From contig JAAAJB010000006.1 in the NCBI GenBank assembly GCA_016098155.1, positions 1 to 64,000 of the forward strand: a DNA stretch of 64,000 nucleotides. Direction: 5' to 3'. Below are positions 11,754 through 24,183 of this stretch, one piece after another. Under the pieces are notes generated by a model, which worked only from the letters and a program-made list of their open reading frames with translations, was not told where the DNA came from and made no database searches. Made by a program: the position numbers and the translations under genes. Origin of the DNA: Actinomortierella ambigua. Taxonomy: Eukaryota > Mortierellomycota > Mortierellomycetes > Mortierellales > Mortierellaceae. Numbering within the stretch: the stretch's first letter is position 1; every line of letters starts with the position of its first letter.

Positions 11754-14095
11754 TTAATTTGCGACAAGATGGAGCTCCCCTTGCTTAGCAAGGGAAGTAA
11801 CCTCCTGCTTGAGATCGGCGCGACATCGAAATACGCGAATTGAGTCGTTGAAGAGAGGGCGGCCATTCACATCATAGTGAAAGCGGTTGAAACAACGCTC
11901 ACAAAAGTAGTATGGGTTGGTCTCAGCCAGGATGTCGTCGATTGCGGCGTAATCGGCGCTGCTATTAGTGCACATTTTGCAACGGGGTTGAGCGTGCCTG
12001 GCCATGAATGTGGTGATTGGATACTCGTTCCTGTTGAAGCTGTGGTGTTGCGGATTGAATAATCTATGTACCAAGTGTACGCATTGAGGAGTGGGGAGTC
12101 AGAATGTTGTCTTGGCACCTTCACTCAATTTATACGCTTTCATTTTTCCCAACATAACACTTACTGAAGATCTTGAAAGTAGACAATATGTTCGCATTGG
12201 CCTTGGTGAACAAACAGATATGGGTGACGAAGTCTGATTTCTAGGCTCCGTAACATAGTCGTGGCCATCGTGTGCCTCGTGGGTACGGCCCCGAATGGAA
12301 AAATATTTGGATTCTTCTTGGCCCACTCAAGAATCGGACTAAATAAAAATGAGAGTATGATGCAATTGATGGTGTTTAGAGACGAGGGACGCTTAGCATT
12401 CCATGTAGAACCATGGCAACATATGGGGGGGAGGATAACTTACGCGCTATAGTCTTCCGAGACCTCGGCAAGCTCCGCTTCGTATTCGACATCCATTTGC
12501 TCGATGGGCAAGTCCACTTCTGGCGGTACAGTGTTCAACTGGCGCCTCAGCTCCGAGACATCGTCGTCAATCTCCATACCCGATGGATCTAGATCGGTCC
12601 GCTGCTGCTGCTGCTGCTGCTCGTCTCCTTGTTGCTCTACCTCCCTCAGCCTCTCATGTATTTGTTGGCGGAGCCGTGCCTGGCGGTCGTACTCCTCGTC
12701 GACCAAGGCCCGCTTCTTGTCAGCCTTGGCATGTAGCAATGGATTGTCAATGTAGAAGCGGCTCTCGATGCAAAACATAGAGTTGCTCGGCTTGGATGTG
12801 GCCGTGTTACGATATTGTTGTTGAATTGGGTGATCTTCTGGAGGCTCGTCGTGGCCTAGCAATGCAAAGTCGCTTGGACACGACAGCACATTACGGAGAT
12901 CCATCAGTGTGTTGGACCCCAACAGTTTGATCTCCTGCATCTGTCGGGATGGATCCGTGCTGCTTTGGATCGTCACCGTCAACACGACCTCGTCCTCCTG
13001 CTCCTGTGTCGTCAAGGCCCGGTACGCCTTTGGTTGGCGCGATGGTGGTATATACACGTTGCGAAAGTTGATAGGCGGCCGCTCCGACGTAGGGACCTCG
13101 AATCGCTGATCGACATTGAGTGTTGCGAGTGGACTCGAGGCAATGCCCTGTAGAATCTTTTCAATATTAATCTCAATCGCCGTCTTGAGGAAGCCAGACT
13201 GATTCTTGACGTCCTCTCCTGTTTTGGGTGTCAAGTAGTGTTGTAGCCGTGCCATATTTTGCTCCTCGATGATCTTGATTTTGGTCACCGGTGGAACCCT
13301 GGCCGCTGGCGGCGACACCGCCCTTTTCTTCCGCTGTATTCGTGAATCCGCTTTACTACTGCTCGTGGCGCTCGTAGACGATTGTGAGGATGATGCCTGT
13401 TGTTCGAGCGATTCTTCGTTGCTGGTCAAAGGAGAGCCACTAAATGAACCATTGGATGTATCTGCCGCTTTTCCTGCTGTGTTGAAAAAGATGCGCGTCG
13501 CCACTGGCCGCTTCTCTTGCGAACGACGGGTCTGTGGAACAACGGATCCCTCTCGGGGTCCAACACGCTCCTCGTCCTCCTCACCTTCGTCGTCCATTCG
13601 ATCGATTCCTTTCCTGACGCCGCCAGTGAGACCACCGGCAAGAAGGCTCATACCACTTCCACTGCCGCCAGCAACGACTCCACTGTCCGACCCCTCACCA
13701 GGAGGGGCATGCATGGATTTCCAGGTAGGACGTACACCCATTTGCATACGGACTGCCTCTTCCCTTTCGTCGTGTGGATGAGCCTTGATGACGAGAAAGT
13801 CATGCCATTCCTTTAGTAGGCCAAACAAGGTCGGGTCGCTGAATGGCGCATTGGATGCTTCAATCTCGTCCTGGATATCGCACCGAGCAGCCGCTGCATC
13901 GAAGCGTGCCTTATCCTGTGCAAAAATTGGCGGTAAGGTGGCGGTTGCGCCGTTGTTGGTGCTGCTGCCGCCTATGGCAGTGTTGTCGTCCGCATGGTTG
14001 TCAAAGGACTTTTTGAATTCGCACACCTTGATGAGAGGCTCCTGCGGTACTGCAGTGATGATTGTCGGTACCCTTGGTACGCTTTTCGATGACAT
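11754..14095 (-). CDS. SNAPC3: snRNA-activating protein complex subunit 3 (SNAPC3/SNAP50 family)
   Basis: Subunit of the factor that binds proximal sequence elements of snRNA promoters (U1-U6) for Pol II and Pol III transcription. Minus-strand exons, in order of translation: 14095-12444, 12338-12165, 12063-11754; 711 residues. Residues about 1-330 are low-complexity. The family core follows: EIKLLGSNTLMDLRNVLSC, MFCIESRFYIDNP, LEWAKKNPNIF, LRHPYLFVHQGQCEHIVYF, and a C-terminal zinc region CKMC...YFCERCFNRFHYD. These match the order of animal and plant SNAPC3. The start MSSKSV was chosen because a divergent gene begins at 14320; an in-frame ATG at 14116 is an alternative. The gene is convergent with REV3, with only 89 bp between the stops. 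The family call rests on remembered family motifs. Confidence 0.85.
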
Positions 14096-14319
14096 TGCTG
14101 TAAAGCATTGCACCATGCAGGAAACGCGGTAGGCAGGCCCGTGTTGAGGCCCGAAAAAAGAGGAGATTGGTGGCGCAAACGAGAGCGCTACGTCACCGAA
14201 TTTCGCTGGATCACATTTTTCAGTGAAAAATACCCTATCCCCCCAAGAGAACAAAGTGCAAAAAATAAAACCAACGACTGAAGGCATTGGCATCACACTC
14301 CTCCCTTGCCCCTCATACA
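14096..14319. promoter_or_regulatory. Bidirectional promoter region, SNAPC3 / EIF3L
   Basis: Only 224 bp separate the divergent start codons of SNAPC3 (14095, minus) and eIF3l (14320, plus). Both promoters must lie here or overlap the 5' UTRs. No TATA box is evident. The last 40 bp before the plus-strand start are CT-rich (CACTCCTCCCTTGCCCCTC). Confidence 0.5.
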
Positions 14320-16599
14320 ATGTCGTCGTATCAGGAATTCGAAGACGAGAACGTCGCCTCCGAGGTTGATTTGGTCGTCAGTGCCTACCCCGTCCAGGAT
14401 GATGGCCTTGATGAGGAACTCTTGTCTGCTGGTAATACACCTGCATTTTAGAAGCAACCTAGATCGGATCTCAACCCCCTCCCCCTACCCCTTCCCACTA
14501 TGCCGTTGAATCAACAGCACACCCATCTCAGGAACGCACTGTCAACTCAAAGGAACCACCGTGTCTCGCTGCCATTTGGTCAGCTCATCAATTACACTTG
14601 TCGACCAACTAGGAGAAATAGCTTGACTAGAAGCAAACTTAATACGTGGAGTCGCGTGTTCCTGGATTTTACCCTCTGCACTTGGTTGGGTCCTGATCCA
14701 TGCCCCGCAGCACTATGCTAACCATGGCCTTGTTTGTCCCTTTTTTTTAAAAATCCCCCTTTAACAGACCAGACCTCTCAGCAGTACCAGGAGGTGCAGA
14801 TCCCCGAGGTTGTCAAGAACTTCATCTTGTTCTTCCACCGCAACATCCTGGAGAACAACGTGTATGAGCTGCACTCGATCTATGAGCACACGTTCAACAA
14901 GTTGACCGAGAAGTTCTACGCCAAGGAGTCGTGGCCCGAGCCCGAGGCCATCTCGCCTTTGGTCAACGATGGTGAGTTTGTCATGATATGGCATTTAAAG
15001 ATGTCCATTTTTTAAATCAAACCAATTTTCTTTTGATATTCTAATTACTAATCCCACCGCCCTTTCTAATATATCTTTTACTACTTTAGACCAGGTCTTC
15101 TTGACCCTGTACCGCGAGCTGTACTACCGCCACATTTACTCTCGCCTGCAGCCCACCATCGAGCATCGTTTCCACTCGTACGAGAACTACTGCGATCTCT
15201 TCAACTACATCCTGAGTATGTGTTTCCACCCAAGGATATTCAACGCCAAAAAGAAAACGCATGGAATCATTGGAACCATTCAGAGAATACAAGGAATCGA
15301 GTGACGCCATCCATGACACTAAACCCCTCTTCTTTTTTTTTCCCCCTTCTTCGTTGCCTACGAATCACCATTATCATACAATCTTCTCACACTCAAATCT
15401 TAGACTCGGATGGTCCCGTTGCCTTGGAGCTCCCCAACCAGTGGCTGTGGGACATTATTGACGAGTTCATCTACCAGTTCCAGTCGTTCTGCAACTTCCG
15501 CAACCGCATCAAGAACAAGAGCGAGGAGGAGCTGGCGTTGCTGCGCGACAACCCCCAGATCTGGTCGTGCTACTCGGTGTTGAACGTTCTGTACTCGCTG
15601 ATCCAAAAGTCGCGCATCACGGAGCAGCTGTTGGTCTCCAAGAACGGCGGCGATCTGCTCGAGGCCGCGGGCGAGTACGGTTCGCGCCCTCTTTACAAGA
15701 TGTTGGGCTACTTTTCGATTGTGGGTCTGTTGCGCGTCCACTGTCTGTTGGGCGACTTTACGCTGGCGCTCAAGATGATGGACAACATTGAGCTCAACAA
15801 GAAGCAGGCGCTGTTTGCGCGTGTGACGGCGTGCCATGTGACGACCTACTACTATGTCGGTTTCGCGTACATGATGATGCGTCGCTATGCCGATGCCATC
15901 AAGGCCTTCTCGCACATCTTGGTCTTCATCAACCGCACCAAGCAATACCACACGCGCTCGTACCAGCACGACCAGATCAACAAGAAGGGCGACCAGATGT
16001 ATGCCCTGCTGGCCATGTGCGTGACCCTGTGCCCGACCCGTCTGGATGAGAACATTCACAGCCAGCTGCGTGAAAAGTATGCAGAGCAGTCCAACAAGAT
16101 GGCCCGTCCCGACGAGGCCCTGGCCGTCTTTGAGGATCTGTTTATGTTTGCCTGCCCCAAGTTTATCTCGCCCAACGGCCCCAACCTGGACGACCCCAAC
16201 GTGCTCAGCACGACACCGTTTGAGCCCGTGCAGCGCTACAGCAAGATCTTTATGAACGATGTCCAGCACTCGCTGTTGTTGCCCACGCTGCGCTCGTACC
16301 TGAAGCTGTACTCGACGATGGGCGTGGACAAGCTGGCGTCGTTCCTGGAGATTGATTCCGAGCAGCTCCGTCAGTTGTTGATGGTCGCCAAGACCCGGAG
16401 CCGTCAGGTCAAGTGGGTCCAGGGCACGCTGTTGGAGGGCGAGATGACGGCCACGTCCGACCTCGACTTTTGCTTAAAGGGCGAGATGATCCACATCTCC
16501 GAGTCCAAGGTCGGCCGCCGTTATGGCGATTGGTTCCTGCGCAACATTTCAAAGTTCCAGGATATCTTGGCTGGTCTCGAGCTTACCGTTAAGGCTTAA
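14320..16599 (+). CDS. EIF3L: Eukaryotic translation initiation factor 3 subunit L
   Basis: PCI-domain subunit of the cytoplasmic eIF3 complex, which promotes 43S pre-initiation complex assembly. Exons 14320-14431, 14768-14971, 15090-15215 and 15404-16599 encode 545 residues, the usual size for the family. Typical segments are visible: [50 protein letters not shown], and the PCI part with [18 protein letters not shown] near the C-terminus. All four junctions keep frame. Intron 1 is unusually long here (336 nt). The subunit is absent from budding yeast but common in filamentous fungi. T-rich 3' flanking sequence follows, and the next gene is convergent. Confidence 0.95.
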
Positions 16600-17121
16600 A
16601 AAAAAAGTTTTTTTTTTCTTTTTTTTATTCTTTTTTCTTGTTGTTGTTCTTGTTGTTGTTGTTGTTGTCCTACCATTCCTTCCTATCTCTCACTTATAAA
16701 GAAGATTCTCTTTTTTTTATCCATGTCGCTCCATTTGTATCTTTCCAATGATCGACTTATTTTCAAAGAGTCATGTGTATATCGTCCAAATGACAGTTCT
16801 TTCAGTTGTCTCGAGATCCGTTATGTTGTAAGACTAGAGGATCATACCGATGATCTCCCTCAAAATGCCACATACAGGCTCAACAACTTTGATTCGATAT
16901 GCAAATACATGCCACATGAAGATGAAGAATTTTTGTAGATGTGTAGATGTAAAAAAGACGAAGAAAGGTCAAGCCTGTCGCCTATTTTTTTTTTTTCGTA
17001 GTAATATGAGAGATAAAATACACTAGGGGCGTAGGGTGCACTGGGGGTATGTAGTGGTGCAAAAGGTAGAATGCTACAGTTTTTTGCTATTGTTGTTGTC
17101 GTTTCCTTCTTCTCCTTCTCA
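16600..17121. other. Convergent intergenic region
   Basis: It lies between the stops of eIF3l (plus) and the Uds1 gene (minus). It holds a T-rich run with (TTG)n at 16606-16668, then unremarkable AT-richer DNA and a T run at 16985-16998. These are probably the two 3' UTRs and polyadenylation sites. No gene seen. Confidence 0.5.
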
Positions 17122-20100
17122 CTAATGAATGCGCAGTCGAACAAGTCGCTCCAACTCGTCCACCATGGCGTTGAGTCGAACAATTTCCTCATGTGCGTCG
17201 CCAATCAGCAGATCGTCCTTGCTCGCGCCTTTGCTTCTAGCATCGGCCGCAACACCAGGTAGCGGTAGCGACTCTAGTGGACCAGTCGTCATCGATGACT
17301 GTGTGGCTGTTGTGCCTGTCGTCGACGAACCACCCCAGGACGACGACGAGGTCGAGGATGCCAACGAGGCAAGCGTCGAGGCTGTCGTCATCGTCGTCGT
17401 CGTCTGCAACCCACGGACGCGCTGGACACTCGAGTCACTGTTGGACCGGGTCGGTGGGTTCGCGACAGGCAAGTCAAAAGACGACGAACCCGACGCTGGC
17501 GATGACGAGGCACCATGGTGGTGGTGCGTGGAGTCATGCTGGAAACTGTTGTTGGCACTGTTGTTACCGTAGCTGCTGTTGCTGCTGCTGCTACCGCCGC
17601 GTTGCTGATGCGAACGAGGGATGCTGTTGGGCGAGCTCGACCGGATATGGTGGTCGAGCTCCCGTAGCGAGTCACGCAGCACCGAGTTGAGATCGAGATA
17701 GACGCCATTCGGATCAGAAGAATTGGAGGAAGGCGAAGAAGTAGAGGAGGAGGTCGCCGAGGATGATGGTGGGGTAACGACAACACCCGCTCCTCCAATC
17801 GTCGAGGATCGCTTCCGCTGCGTGTGTGGATGCGAACCACGTTGAGGTCGAGCTTGCCGTGTCGACGCTCGGCGGAGGAGAACACCCTCCTCATACTGCT
17901 GTCGACGTGCACTGGGGCCATTCGTGAGCGATCGACGAGCCACCCTTGGTTGTGATGGCTGCTGCTGCTGCTGCTCCTGTTGCTGCTGTTGGTGCTGTTG
18001 CTGCTGTTGGTGCTGCTGTTGGTGCTGCTGCTGGTGCTGCTGTTGGTGCTGCTGTTGGTGCGCCTCCAGCTGCTCTAACAACTCTTGCTGCTCCTGCTTC
18101 TCCTGCTGCAGCTTCTGAACTCGACGCTGGTGAGCGAGAATCAGCTGTTGCTGCTGTTCCTGGCTGTTGGCCAGTGTAGTCGCTGCAAATTCGACGGCTC
18201 CGTTCCTCTCCTCGTCAGCTTTGGCAGCATTTGCCGTCAGCTGCGAGCAAACATCGTCCACGCGGAGGCGCAATCTCTGCAGTCGCGGATCCAGGGCCAG
18301 CAGCCTCTTCTCGCTCGCTTTGTCTTCCTCCCCTTCATCTTCTCGGTCAGCCTTTTGCTGTTGCGCTTGCTCTTGCTTTGGCTGAGGAGACGGGAACCGC
18401 GCCTGGATCGACTCTTCAAAGTCGCCCACCCAGACATCAACACGCTTGAGCTGGGTCTCGAGCGCAGAGACATGCTCGTCCTTCTTGGCAATCTCTTCAT
18501 TCAGATCCTTCATATAGTCCTCAAGCGCACGCAGACGGCTGCTATCCATGCGCGAAGCGAATGGCTCGCTGACGGGCGTGGCAGTAGTATTAGGCACCTG
18601 CAACATGGAAGAGGACAATGAGGAAGAAGGTTTGCTCTCCTCTTCTTGCTCGATCTCTTGCTGCTGTTGCTGTTGCTGGTGCTGTTGCTGCTCCTGCTGG
18701 TGCTTGGCAATCATTTGCGACAGCTCCTCAAGATCATCCTCATCGACGCCCGGTGGCGAGGGGAAGATCATGGACTGGATGCGCAGCTGGGTGTGCTGCT
18801 TCTGCCAACGGACTCGCTCGGCCTTTTCGTGGTCGCGCTCCTTCTCGAGCTCGAGCACCAGTCGGGACAGTTCACGGTTCTCGGCATCGAGTCGGCGCAT
18901 ACCCGCGTTCAAGGTAGCAGCCTCGTGTTGCAACAGAGTACGATCCAGGACCAAGAGGCGCTCACCGGACTGATGCAGTTTTGCCACAATCTGGTCGACT
19001 TTGCGCGTCGTCGCGTGCAACTGCGACGTCGAGGCCTTGACGGCGTCAATGTTGGTGTTGGACTCGTGAAGCCGGATCAGCGAGTGCGATGCATCGCGCA
19101 TCCGCATCTCGATCGTCAACGAGATCTTGAGTGCCTTGATATAGGACTCGAGATCTTCCCTTTCCTGCAGCAATGAATAAACGCATATGAGAAAAGAGAG
19201 AGGGTGTTAGAATGATCATTCCCAAAAAAAAAATGGGCTTTTCAAATAATCTTCAAGTGATATCTTACCTTGTGCAGACTTTCAACTTCCTCAAAGCTGA
19301 GGACCTTGTAGACGCGGCTGGCAATCACCGACTGGGTTATCAGCTTTTGGATCATCTTGGGATCCAAGCTGCGGAGCACATCCTGAGGCAGGACGCCAAC
19401 ACCGGGTTTGTTGGACAGAGCCTCGTCCGGCGAAGGGATGACAGGCAGAGGGACCATGTTCAGTCCAAAGCGTCCTGCCGGTGCAACGGGAGCGGACGGT
19501 AACGACGACGAAGACAAACTAGCGGACAGGACGCCGGACATCAGCGGTGTCTGAGACGAGCCTGCCTGTGTCACGCTGTTGCTGCGCTGGTGGCCAAACA
19601 AAGATGGCAGCGCCAGGGTGGAAGATGAGATAAGTGGCAGAGGGTGGGGAAGTGGGGGTAGTTGGGGTGGCTGACTAGAGAGAGGTTGTTGGCCTTGTGC
19701 ATTATTCAGGTTTCGTTCAAGTGTGCTGGCCAGAGCTGATGTGGTCGTGGGTTCATGGTCATTAGTTTTTTGGTGATGGTTAAAAACCTCGGAATTGCTC
19801 TCACTCCGCGATTTGACATGGCCGGGTGCTGCCACTGGCTGTGGAGCGTGCACTTGGTCATGGTGGGCGTGGTGGTGAGAGATACCGTCAACAGTGGCTC
19901 CCCGTGGACGACCCGGATTAGCATTATAGGGGGAGGGTGTCCTGGTAGGTGTTGGAGGGAGATCCTTGTCGCGATCATGGGGTTCAAGGCTGCTGGCCTC
20001 TGGTCTGGTGTAAGCATGGCTGTCCGACGTTCCTTCGGCTGAGATATGTGGTTGCTGTTGTCGAGGCTGTTGCTGCTCTTGTTGTTGGCGCCTAGCTCTA

Positions 20101-20258
20101 GGCATAGCGCGCGGCATGTACCCCTCACTCTTGCTGTAGACAAGTGGTGGGATCACTGTCGGCTCGAGCTCAACTTCCTCAGGGATGGGTTTGGTCTCGC
20201 GAGAAGTAAATGGGGCTGTGTTGGATCGCTGGATGTTTCCAGACGAATGGTGGTCCTC

Positions 20259-20304
<46 letters not shown>

Positions 20305-20340
20305 GACTGGTGCTGTGGTGGTGGTGGTGATTGCTGCTGT

Positions 20341-20372
<32 letters not shown>

Positions 20373-23300
20373 ATGGTGATGATGACGATGCTGCTGATGC
20401 TGATGCTGATGATGCTGTTGTTGTTGATGCTGCTGGTACTGCCGATAGTGTTCAAGGTGCTCTTGCTGCTGCTTCAGCTGCTGTTGCTGCAACATGTGTT
20501 TCTGCTGACCAATATTATTGCCCGAATCCCGGTCTGGAAGTAGGATCCTGCTAGCTGAGGGTGGGGCTAGGACAGTGACATTGGCCATGCTTCCCTCGAC
20601 ATTGACCTGCGGAGGAAGGTTGAGCGTGCTGACTGAGTTGAGCGAAATGTGTCCGTCTCGTGCCTTGGGACTCTCATCCTGATCTTGCCCACGGGCAGCA
20701 GCAGCAGCAGCAGCAGCAGCAGCTTCGGACTTTGCCTGCAACGTCTGACGCCAGTCATCGGTCGTGCCGCCGTAGGCATCTTCTTGGACTTCGGCCAATG
20801 TGGGCTGATTGTTGGTCATTGCACTATTGGAGGGCTTTGGGTGGTTGAGCGACATACCACGACCTGTTACACGACCTGTCGTCGGGTCGACAGCGCGAGC
20901 AGATCGAAACTCTGGCATCGACTGTTTGCGTGACAGTTCCACACCTTGTGGGTATCCTTGGTAGCCCTGAGCCTTCTCCATGACAAACTGGTGGGCGGCC
21001 CTGTCCATGACTGTGGGAGAAGCAGCGCGCTCTCTGAGGGATGGTCCATCAACAGCCGGGTATCTTGAGGTATGGCTCGCATTCCGCTCCAGTGATCGGA
21101 AGGGTGGCTGTTGGGGGTATTCACTATTGCCCTCGTGGCGTGGCTGAGGCCTTGCACGATGAGCGCCCGAATCCATCATGTTGCTGGGTGCCATGCCAGA
21201 GTCCTGCGTCGCGAAGGCCTTTGCAGAGGCTGAGACTTTGTCCGACGGCTTGCGATTCAATCCGACGGAGCGGAGAGCACCCTCGGAAGCCTGTCGCGCG
21301 ATCCTCATGATTTTTGTGCCCGACACCTTGCGGCTCGGCATGGCAGACGACCTTGTGGCTGGAGGAGGCTGAGATGTCGAGGAGCTGTCTGTTTGAGGCT
21401 GGTATGTGTGGGACGGGTATTGGTGGCGTTGATGCTGCTGTTGGTGCTGTTGCTGGTGTTGGTGTTGTTGTTGTGGTGGTGGTGGTTGCTGTTGAGGCTG
21501 TTGTTGAGGCTGTTGCCGGTGGGGATGTGCGTGATGTTGGTAAGGGTCTGAGTGGATCGTCTGTAGTTGTGTGTGACAAGGGGAGGCAAATCAATCGATG
21601 GATAAGCAACCAAAATGTCGTTGGACCCTCACCCCCTCCCCCTTATTTTTTTTTTTTTTTTTTTTTTGTCCTCGGACTCGTATATGCCAGTTTAAACTTT
21701 GCGGAGATGGGAAGGAACTCCCTCTCCAAAACCCTACTCACCTTGGAGGGATTCTCGTCAGCCAGTTGCTTACGAGCATTCGTCTTGGCAGAGTCCCTTG
21801 TCGACATGGCCTCGGGCACCACTGGGTTGTATCGCTCGCCTTCTTGGAATGTCAAAGGTGTAGGTTGGATGGCTACTGGGACCGAGACAAGCATGTTTAC
21901 AGCAGCTGATGGCTCGTCTGCAAGGGTGTCTGAAGGTAGCGGTGCAGAGGCGATCCAAGTATGCGTACCCTCAAATGGCGAGTCGATGAGTGTGACGCTC
22001 TGAAGGGCTGAAGAATCTTCGTAGTTGTAGAAGCTGTAGGGATGCTTGATCTTGATGCGGCTCCCGGCGGTGTTCTGTGGAACCAACGACTCTGAGCTCA
22101 GTGTCGCCTCTTCCTGGCTGTCCTGCGTTGGTGGTGGGTACTCGGTCCTCTGTTGCGAGTTGTTGTGCGGTGGTGCGAGACTGTGGTTGTGCTGCTGCAG
22201 GGGTTGAATCGAGGATGGTGCCTGGCTGGTGGAGATGCTGGGGAGTGACGACTCGGTGTTTATGGGCGAGTGAGATGGTGGAGGTGGTAGAGGGAGGTCT
22301 TTTGAGACGTGCTGTGTAGGTGTGGTGGTATAAAGGTTTTCAGGTTGTAGAAGAAAGGGAGAGAGAGAGAGAGAAAGAGAAAGAAAAAAAGAGGATGTGA
22401 GAGGGTGTAACAATAAAGAAAGAGCGTCAAGATTAATGACGAGAGCGAGCCAGAGAGGGAAAAGTATGGTTGAGAGTGTGTGAGAAAGAGAGAGGCCATG
22501 AGTGGGTCAGGTACGGCCAGGCACCTCACTCACTCGCTCGCTCCAAAGAGTCGGCCACGGACACAAAAAAATAACAACAACAACCATGCAAGTTTTCTTG
22601 GGTGTCCAGACACACAATGAATGTTATACGTTTGGGCTTGTACAGTGTACAATGCAGTGTAGTCCACTGTACATACAACGATAATTAAGCACCACGGCAA
22701 CATGGAGGGCCACCACCTTCAACAGACTGTTTGTTCGGTTGGTGTGTGTTTGGGATTCTCATATACTTGCTTTTTTTTTCTTTGTGCGCCCATACCCTGC
22801 CCGCCAAAAGGCGGAGTACGACCAAACTCTGTGTTTGCCTGTTTGTGCGCATCCTCATACCCCCCCCTCCCCTGTGGGAGGGAAAAGGGGGCCCTCGCTC
22901 TTCTTCTCTTTCTTTCCCTCTCCCGCTCTGTCCGACACCAATTTATCGCTGGAGATGGCATTAAATTACTGAGCGTATTTGTCACTCCTCCCCTTTCATC
23001 CCCTGTGCGGTTTGTTGCTCAACTGCTGCCGCCCATTCAACAACCTACCTCTCTCGCCCCCCCTTCTCCTTTCCTCTCCCCCTTCCCCTCCCCCCCAGCC
23101 CAGCCAACTGGCTGGCTCTGTGCGAGCCTATCGAGCTGGTGGGTACACTCATGTATTCCACCATTCATGGCATCCATCTTGAGGTCAATTGTGCAACATC
23201 GCGCTTTCCATAACGCATCACCCCTGTCACGTCAGATAGATTCAAAATGACAGTACGAAAGAAGAGAGAGGAGGGCCATCTTTGAAACAAGTGAGGCAGG

Positions 23301-24120
23301 CAGGATATCATTGAAGTTGCTGCTGCTCGTTTCAAGAAAAGGAAAAAGAAAAAGTATGAAATGGAGCATTATCCAGCTATCATCACCAACCAACCTTCAT
23401 TCATCGATTGTTGTCGACACGAGATGTCCTATTTTTGCCCTTTCCCCTTTCACTGGGCTTGTGGCACATCTGTCCCCTACCCTTTCCCGACCCCTCCAAT
23501 GGCCCTGTCCTGCCCTTTCCTGTCCTGTCTGTGTTGGGATTGTCGTTGGCCCAACGGCCACCGAATGATTAACCATAAACCTTCCCGATTCGATCTGTCC
23601 GTTCGATTGTTGCATCTTTTTTTTTTTTTCCTCAAACCGGAAGTTTGGCCCAGAGCTGAACCGAGGCAGGGCACATCCAAAGCTCGAAGACCAAACCCAC
23701 CCAGCTTGGTCACCATTGGAATGTGGCAGCAACACAAATAAACAAAGAGGCACCCTCCCGGATTAGCTAAAGGCGGTGCCACAATCCTCAGGAGAAATAC
23801 TGCAATGTATGGCAACAAAATAATAAAGCTCTCTCTCTTCCCCCCCCTCTCTCCTCCCCACGATTATGTCGCCGATACAATAACACAGCTTGCTCAACAG
23901 CAAAACCATATAAATATTGACACTTCGAGGAAGAAGCTCTACTTCGAAGAAGAAGAAGCTCCAATTCATTCGGTGCGATTTCTTTGATAAAGAGAAGCCA
24001 CTCAAAAGAAAAACTCGCATGTTCGGCTGTGTGTCCTTTGCCTAGCCCCCCTCCCTTCCACTCTACTTAGTCCCCTTTGTCATACGCGCTCATGGGTAAG
24101 AATATAAAATTATTATAACC

Positions 24121-24183
<63 letters not shown>

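Noticed and set aside
14500..14721. 73-codon frame between eIF3l exons 1 and 2
   Set aside because: It lies in the 336-nt first intron and has no recognisable motif; the exon 1 to exon 2 join is in frame without it.
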